DNA of 64,000 nucleotides, from NCBI GenBank assembly GCA_963924555.1, contig OZ004584.1, positions 310,001 to 374,000 of the forward strand. The letters are read 5' to 3'. A model generated the notes under the pieces. The model was not told the origin of the DNA and ran no database searches. It saw only the letters and a list, made by a program, of their open reading frames with translations. Shown in pieces: positions 57,558-64,000 of this stretch (within the stretch, counting starts at the first letter, position 1; each line of letters begins with the position of its first letter). The stretch is from Crambe crambe. Its lineage: Eukaryota > Porifera > Demospongiae > Poecilosclerida > Crambeidae. A program made the position numbers and the translations under genes.

Positions 57558-60500
57558 CTACTCCAACAGAAGGTCAACCACACCCAGTTCCTCTTCACCT
57601 TGCTGCTGGAAGGAGAAGCAAGAAGTAGTCATTGAACGAGGGACGTCTAGTTCAGCCATGAAGATTAATATCCTCTCAAGGTAACTAATGGTAACTACAT
57701 GCGCACGCATATATTCTAAATGAGTTAGACACCTCGGCCAATAGAATCTACAGTTTTAGAAACCTTCAGGGCCTTCAGGTTTCTAAATCCCGTAGATTCA
57801 TGGCCTTGGTGTTATTAATTTTTACAATTTCAATGAGCCATGACCTGAGAGTCAGCTCACTCGCTGAATTACATAACTCAACAGCACAAATGAATTAGCT
57901 AGCCATTACACTGTAAAACCACATTTATTTTTACAGTGTAGGAGCCTATCAGCTCCATGGGAATACTTGCTCACTGTCAAATGTTGCACATTGCCCTTGC
58001 CACTCTGTATGAATTCAATACTAGTAACATTATTTGAAGCCAAGGATTTTAAAGGGCTAAATGAAATCTTTTAAAAATAAGTTAGCTTGTCATTACAATA
58101 GCTTTGAAAGCTTTCAACATACTGCTCTACTAGTTGCACCCTATTGAGCTAGAGCTAGGACCACACTTGGGTTGATGGTATCAAAATTGGCAGATGTTTT
58201 TTATCCTTCATATCTGCCAAATAAAAGGACTTTTATTTTGTGGTTTATTTAACTTGTGTAATTTTCATTTTACATCAGTCCTGGCTTGATTATTTTTGTG
58301 AGTAGTTGTGAGTTACTACACATAATGATTATGGAATCACACATATCCTTTGCTCCTTACCTTGGACTCATCGGAGATGTCAGTCCCCAGTCCTGAAGTT
58401 ACTATGCTTCCACCATATGTTGAACGAGTGGCTACACTTGTTCCAGTGATGTCACTGATTGCTGAGTCAGCATCATCATCACCACCCTTGAGAGTGGGGA
58501 GGGAGGGAGGATCTGGACAGGGAGAGAGAAAATCCTATACATATTGATCATGACCTATGGCTATCAATATACCTGATTCACTGTTCTTTGCTGCCTCTTC
58601 ATCATCTTCATGTTCTGCTATTTTTCCTGATCCGAGATTCAATGTTTGTTCTCCATAGGTGATGCTGAGGACTCCCATGTTTCTCAGAGCTTGCTGCTCT
58701 TCTCTGGTTAGCTTCTGGATCATCTCGTCTGGACTGGGCAAGGCCCTGAAGGTCAGTTGGACACAGCCCTGATCTGTTTTCAACAATCTCAAATGATAGG
58801 AACCTATTGCTGAGTTGAGTTTGAAGCAAAGCTCTTCCAATTCATTCAATGTCATTGTTTCAAAGTTGTACTTTTCTATTTTGAACACAAGGGGCTTTTC
58901 ATTTTCCTCCTCATCACCAAACACGTTGCTAGGACATTCACAGACTCTGTGTCTTGCATAGTCTTTAAATTCAGTTTTATAAGTCTTTAATCGCGAATTG
59001 AGTTCATGTTCTTCTTTAAGGAGGCAACTAATGAGTAACTCAATCAAAGCATAGTCAAAGAATGACCAATGTTTCTCTCCCTCATTGAATACTTTATCAA
59101 TTGAATCACATTCCTTGAATGCTTCATGGGATCCAGGATCTCCTCGGGAAAGAACTTGAATTATTTTTTCTGCAGTTATTCCTGACTTTTTCAATGCCTC
59201 TTGTAGATGAAACTCAAGAGCTATAAAACTATGCTTTATTTTGGTGGTATTGCTCATCAAAGAATGAAGGCGGTTTGTTCGCACATGTTCGGCCATGTCC
59301 TTAGAGAGAAATGGAAAGGGAGCCTTATCCAATTCAGCTGGTTTCTTTGATGCCATCATTTCTGCATCTATACGTATGAAGAACGTTAATGAGTTCAACA
59401 AAATAATGCATGCTATAGTTATACAAGCTGCACTGTGTATTAATAAAAGAAATAATTCAAGTTACAAGTGACCAGCAATCCACAGTATAGCAATTAAATG
59501 ATCTCTCATTACCAGTCAACTCCCACTTCCATTTAATTTCTATTTCTACACCATGTTTCAGCTCCAAGATTACTAGCTAGATAAAGTAATGATTGTGCAT
59601 AATCATAGCTAGAGATGTGACAACAACACACAGAGTGCTTACAATCATGATTAGAGCTCTATGAAATACCGATTATTCCCTAAATATGAATGGCTCTACA
59701 CTTGCTTAGTAAGAAAACAAGAAAACATGTATAACAGATGCACATTGCTATTTGCATCTATAGAGGGGAGTGGGGATCCCCCCCTCAAATAAAAACAATT
59801 TTTAACTCAATACACATTGGCATTTTATAATAATGGTAGGAGACTATAGTCCAGCAGATTGAGGACCAAAATTATGGGAATTGTGCACTTTGTGGTAAAA
59901 GCGTGAAACTTTGTACACATATATATTATGTCAGTATACGTAATTTTAGCTACAGTGCCATTGCTGATTCAACCCATAAGAGGTGTGACAGTGACACCCC
60001 ACATGACCTTGAAAGCAGATTGGAAGAAATGTGCTATTTACCAGAAAGTTTGTTTGCCCTGCTGATTCAAAGAAATAGGATGTAGGAGCAGGTTAGCTAT
60101 GTCAGTCTAGCAAAGGGTATGACTGCTTTTGATAATGCTGAATGTTCACTTGGTATATCACGGATCAATGATGGTGATGGAGTAGAAGTGACATTGAAAC
60201 ACCACACAGCTAAGTTCCACTAGAGCTGCAGGCTTCAATACAGCAAGCCAAGACATTAGCGTGTCATGAAGAGGAAAAACACAGAAGCAGAATCACACAC
60301 AGCATGTGTCAACAAGAAAAGATGGTCTCCTCTGCCTCTTCTGTAAAAACCAGCAAGTCTATCTGATCCGCTGCGTGAAGCCATGGCCAAAATGATTGGA
60401 TTGGTGAAAGGGTCAAGAGAAGTGCAACAAACATTCTTGATAAGAAGCTCTTGGCAGAAGTATCTGTTGCAAGTGAAGTAAAGTATCATGCAAAGTGTTG

Positions 60501-63500
60501 GTTACTTTGATATTCCCGTAATATCAAATGAAGATATTGGTACTGCTTTACAGCAAGTGTGCGAGAATGTACTAGCACAAGCAACATGAATTGTGGACAA
60601 AGAAAATCATGAATATCACAACCAAGTTTGATGGTACCTTTTCCACTAACTGGAAAGTTCTGGTGGCAATGCTACGTATGTGATGGAGCATAATCACTTG
60701 CAACACAAAATCAAGCCCAGCTAAGTATGTATCTGCCAGCTTATTCTTTACTTCATCGTAAAAATAAACACTGATGACGTGGCACAACAAGTCCTGTGAG
60801 CCATCTTATTTGGGTATTTTCAAAACCTGTATGTATCTGCCAGATTATTATTTTTAACAGTTTACTTAATAATAAAAAACAAACACTGATGACGTGGCAT
60901 AACAAGTCCCGTGAGTCACCTTTGCCGTATTTGGGTATTTTCCTGCACAACAAAACTCGTAAATGGGAACTAGTTGATATCACATTATACATGTTAAACC
61001 CCTTTAGCACAAAAAAGAGTAGACATGAGCTTAAAGATGAAAGTAATCTCCAAGATCTGGTGTATATAGCGTAAGCCGCCGATTATCGACCATACTTTGC
61101 CCCTCGCACCATATCTCCCTCACCGATGGTCGTCAAAGTCTCAAACAACAACTATAGGAAAGATAATTTCATCCTCTATGTAATAGTTTAATATTAACCA
61201 AGCGCTAGGTTTGTAGTCGAATTATAAGCACGAGACCCGAGGGGCGAGTGCTTATAATTTATTCACTACAAACCGCACGCGCGCAGTTAATAACTATTTT
61301 ATAGCCCGCGCGAGTGTACTACGCATGCTCAGTGCTTCTGTCTCTATATAAGCGATGTAGCTACTTTTTGGCTGCTTACAAGAATATGGCCATCCCACTT
61401 CAACGTCGTGATTCGTATGGTACCGAACTATCTTTCACTCTATAACCCACCCACTCACTGTGTTGCCCACGTAAGGTAGGGGCACAGCGTCATAATTATG
61501 GTTGGAGCTGAATGGCAAGTAGGGCAGCTAGTGCAGAATACCAGCCACGCTGTTACACAGCTCGCAAGTTCTGCCTTTTATGCTGGCTACTCTCTGAAAA
61601 GCTTGTTGGGTTTGAAATGTGGAATGTGGTCAATGAATATCATTATAGCGTGCGCAACGTGTTCAATGAATAATATAAAAATTCTTTTCTGAGAGTAGGA
61701 CAGAACTATACTGTCACATACTCACCTTTCAGTCTGGTCACAACTCCTTTAAAGTGCAATATCAACTTTGCAGAATCTATATCTAACTTTTCCCTGTACA
61801 GTGAATTGCAATAGCGTTGAGAAATTCCGTCAAGCGTGACGACCTCTTACAGTCAATTGCAGCTCCGTTCGAATTTCCGTCAGAAGCGTATAGTTTGTGC
61901 GTGCCATACAAATTTAGGCCTATCAACACTTCTATTTATGGCACGCACAAATCATATGCTTCATACGGAATGTCTGCAATTGACTGTAAGAGGTCGTCAC
62001 GCTTGACGGAATTTCTCAACGCTATTGCAATTCACTGTAAACACCACCCCAGACTACGCGCACCGTATCACATTTATAAATCTATATAAATCGGCCCGTT
62101 ACCATGGTAACGGGCTATAAATTATTTTTCTCACAATTGGATAGAAATTTTGCTATGCTGAATCTACGTCAACTAAAAAATCATTTATCGATCACCGACA
62201 CCTATTTTCGACGACCCGTTGAAAATCATAACATCAATCATCGTCTGTTCCATTCTTTCTTTCAGTTTTGCTCCACTACATGTTAGGGCCCTTAAAAAGA
62301 TACTTTTATACTATTTTATGCTATAAAATACATCATCATAACAAATTTTATAAAAAATGAACGAAGCATTTCTACCATAAACTGCTCCACAATTTAACGG
62401 TGGAATGGAACTGCTGCAGAAGCTCTCCTTTTTGTTGGATTCTGGTGATACTTTTCGGAAACAGTCTTCATTGGTCTGTGTTTCATATTCCTACAGAATC
62501 CAGTCATAATCTATGATACAGTCCTCACTAAACAAGCACCAAATTCGACTTTAAATCGATAGCTTTCGTACCTTTTAAGCGATCTTCCGGAGCCATGGCG
62601 ATAGGTAACGTGAGCTAGTAACTTACTTTCATACTGCATACTTGCTGTTGAAGTCCTGTTTTCTCTTGTAAGTTTTTCCCATATATTTTTCAATGCAGCC
62701 ATTTTCTTAAACTCTGTTTACGTTTGTGTACTACCGTAGACTTTCCGTATACTAAGTAGTCGATAATTGGTGCTGCCACGGTCGATAATACGTACTGGTC
62801 GATAATCAGCGGCTTACGCTAGTGAGAAAAATATGCCACACACCCCCTAATACCAAAATTAGAGATGGCACTCTAGCTAATTTATAAGCAATGACCTAAG
62901 TACTAAATTTCATACTTTTACCACAAAGTGCACAATTTATCCTCTATCCGCTGGACTACTAGGAGAATTCAGTAGTCAGCAAGTAAAATTTTCTTTTGCA
63001 CTCCATGCGGGAGGGGACACACCCCCTTTCATACCCTCCCCCTTGCTGTAGCCTAATGGGCATGCGGTCGTCCAGATCTACTTCCCCTCCCCACGAAAAA
63101 AATCCTGTATGAAACCCTGCCTACTATCATTCTTTTTGACAATGCTCTTATGGCAGTTGTCAGGGGCGGATCTAGCCCTTGAAATTGACTGTCTTCCACC
63201 AGTGGTAAATCACTTGCGCGCGGGGAAATTATCTGACCACGCCCATACATTTGCATAACATTCAGCTGTAGTCCGTAGCTAAGCATGTAGCTAGCTGCTA
63301 GCAATAGACTGAAACCTAGAATGCAAAATCAGTCTGCGCACGCGCTGACGATCTTTACCTAATATAAAATATTGACCGTCTTCCGGAACACGGAAGAAGA
63401 CTGGCTAAATCCGCCCCTGGTTGTTTTGATGTTTTACCTTTCCTGGTGGCAGAAGCAACCCCTTCCTGGTCAATACTCTCTAGGGCCTTGATCAAAGATG

Positions 63501-63717
63501 TCCAAGATGGAGGGCCACTCTTTTTCAACACATTGTCCATCCCTTTGAGCCACGCATCCACCATTTCACCAGGCAGGTCCTTCATCTTCTTAAGTTCGGA
63601 ATAAAACAATCCAAGAGCAGTGCCCAATTGTATAAGCTCCTTATCGTTAAGGCGCTTCAAACTCTGACAGACTTCAAAGTGATCGTCTGTTGATAAACTA
63701 TTTTTCGACGTAGCCAT
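57558..63717 (-). CDS. Death-domain protein with the same SFFDY module, 424 aa
   Basis: Four exons: 63717-63438, 59367-58573, 58512-58361, 57605-57558 (1275 nt, one frame; start ATG GCT ACG TCG). Residues 1-93 read as a Death-fold domain: LKRLNDKELIQLGTALGLF, MVDAWLKGMDNVLKKSGPP, SWTSLIKALESIDQEGVA. Death domains mediate homotypic assembly in apoptosis and innate signalling. Residues ~94-358 form an unrecognised module shared with the 52008-53678 gene (KHWSFFDYALIELLISCLL, YKTEFKDYARHRVCECPSNVFGD). Its centre resembles a compact helical core followed by a beta-rich part. The C-terminus is Ser/Thr/acidic (KGGDDDADSAISDITGTSV) and ends QQGEEELGVVDLLLE. The first intron (59368-63437) holds two transposons. 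The joins of exons 1-2 and 2-3 are both phase 1 with good GT/AG signals. Role in signalling is inference from the Death domain. Confidence 0.8.
57744..57799. mobile_element. Compact hairpin related to the 56980-57073 foldback
   Basis: GAATCTAC and GTAGATTC ends, with TTTAGAAACCTTCAGG and CCTTCAGGTTTCTAAA inside. It is inverted throughout with almost no loop. Lies in the last intron of the Death-domain gene. Confidence 0.6.
59838..59925. repeat. Left copy of an inverted ~85 bp repeat pair
   Basis: AATTGTGCACTTTGTGGTAA and flanks recur in reverse complement at 62885-62963, about 3 kb away. Confidence 0.7.
59850..60720 (+). pseudogene. Degenerate coding-like stretch in the Death-domain gene intron
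   Basis: The plus strand reads protein-like segments (CALCGKSVKLCTH; LESRLEEMCYLPESLFALLIQ; KMIGLVKGSREVQQTFLI; DIPVISNEDIGTALQQVCEN) interrupted by stops. Probably a decayed transposon or gene fragment; no family recognised. Confidence 0.3.
60722..60925. repeat. Tandem duplication, ~105 bp unit
   Basis: GTATGTATCTGCCAG ... ACACTGATGACGTGGC ... ACAAGTC(C)CGTGAG occurs twice in direct orientation (~60725 and ~60830). Confidence 0.85.
61069..62819. mobile_element. 1.75 kb DNA transposon-like element with TA target duplication
   Basis: The left end GCGTAAGCCGC-C-GATTATCGACC and the right end form ~24 bp inverted repeats with one mismatch. TA flanks both ends (61067-61068, 62820-62821). GTCGATAAT repeats occur near the right end and GATTATCGAC near the left. 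The interior holds a long palindrome (61797-62039). Only short ORFs are present (e.g. minus 62702-62511, MAALKNIWEKLTREN), so it appears non-autonomous. TA duplication fits Tc1/mariner-type or related transposition; the superfamily is inference. Confidence 0.8.
61797..62039. repeat. Long palindrome, ~105 bp arms
   Basis: TACAGTGAATTGCAATAGCG begins the left arm, and its reverse complement ends at 62039. The outer ~65 bp of the arms match perfectly; the inner ~40 bp match with several differences, around a ~27 bp loop. Transcription would give a long double-stranded hairpin. Confidence 0.9.
62885..62963. repeat. Right copy of the inverted ~85 bp repeat pair
   Basis: Reverse complement of the 59838-59925 segment, moderately diverged. 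With its partner it brackets the 61069-62819 element and the degenerate coding stretch. Confidence 0.7.
63161..63419. mobile_element. 259 bp MITE with CAGGGGCGGATCTAGCC termini and 5 bp target duplication
   Basis: The left end CAGGGGCGGATCTAGCC pairs with the right end GGCTAAATCCGCCCCTG. GTTGT flanks both ends (63156-63160 and 63420-63424). It is inserted 18 bp inside the first intron of the Death-domain gene, next to the exon 1 donor. Confidence 0.9.
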
Positions 63718-64000
63718 TACTATATTATAAACAAGTTTTAGAAATTATGACGGAATAAATGCTCAAGGGCAACAAAGCTCCTTTGGAAGTAAAGACAAAA
63801 GGCTTGGCATGGGGTCATTACATTACATTATTAGTATACTAGCTCTTACCTTTTGAAGTTACAATACGAAGTTAAGTCTTCGAATTCGACACCGAGCCAA
63901 CACTGACGAGCCCCTCCCACTAAAACGTGACATAACGCGGGCGTGTTTTATCAGAGCGCGCGTAGCACCCCCAGCGGGGTGCTACGCGCTAGTGGTATAG
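63718..64000. other. Upstream flank of the Death-domain gene, with a GC-rich hairpin
   Basis: 283 bp to the window end; probably the promoter. A perfect 14 bp inverted repeat (63958-63971 and 63976-63989, arms GCGCGTAGCACCCC) with a 4 bp loop lies at the far end. No other gene seen. Confidence 0.6.

Noticed and set aside
61817..62089. 90-codon plus-strand ORF
   Set aside because: It lies on the arms of the long palindrome inside the TA-flanked element and has no coding features.

Overview
The window is animal nuclear DNA: about 40% GC, multi-exon genes with mostly short GT-AG introns, head-to-head and tail-to-tail gene pairs, and many microsatellites, minisatellites and small inverted-repeat elements. 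The gene content (class IIa HDAC, AF10/AF17, ZCWPW, RBM45, DNAJC1, ANKRD28 family, Death-domain proteins) and the high gene density suggest an early-branching marine metazoan. A demosponge such as Amphimedon is my best guess; this is inference, since no marker gene settles the species. All gene models were spliced by hand from the sequence, and each complete model keeps one reading frame across every junction.

Layout. 66-803 (-): small type II membrane protein with tyrosine motifs. 1316-22019 (-): class IIa histone deacetylase in 18 coding exons. 22257-25450 (+): DNAJC1-like J-domain/SANT membrane protein, head-to-head with the HDAC. 25635-30110 (-): AF10/AF17 (MLLT10/MLLT6)-like PHD-finger protein, tail-to-tail with DNAJC1. 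30544-32973 (+): RBM45-like four-RRM protein, head-to-head with AF10. 33209-35337 (-): CW + PWWP protein like ZCWPW1/2. 36129-49198 (+): ankyrin-repeat subunit of protein phosphatase 6 (ANKRD28/44/52 family, 20 coding exons). Its 6.5 kb intron at 38754-45289 contains three minus-strand paralogues of an unrecognised multi-pass membrane family. 49199-52007: transposon debris with one clean MITE. 52008-53678 (-) and 57558-63717 (-): two related genes sharing a module I do not recognise. One carries an N-terminal Death domain, and the other ends in a coiled-coil/hydrophobic-hairpin/coiled-coil segment. The large first intron of the Death-domain gene holds two inverted-repeat elements with target-site duplications.

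Three genes (HDAC, AF10-like, ZCWPW-like) modify or read chromatin and lie within 35 kb. This may be coincidence. The observations most worth checking are: a class IIa HDAC that keeps the catalytic tyrosine but has Asn where a zinc-binding Asp is expected; the nested membrane-protein cluster, whose middle copy has lost its start codon; the Death-domain/unknown-module gene pair; a 1.75 kb TA-flanked element with a long internal palindrome; and a repeated tendency for pyrimidine-oriented simple repeats to abut 3' splice sites.
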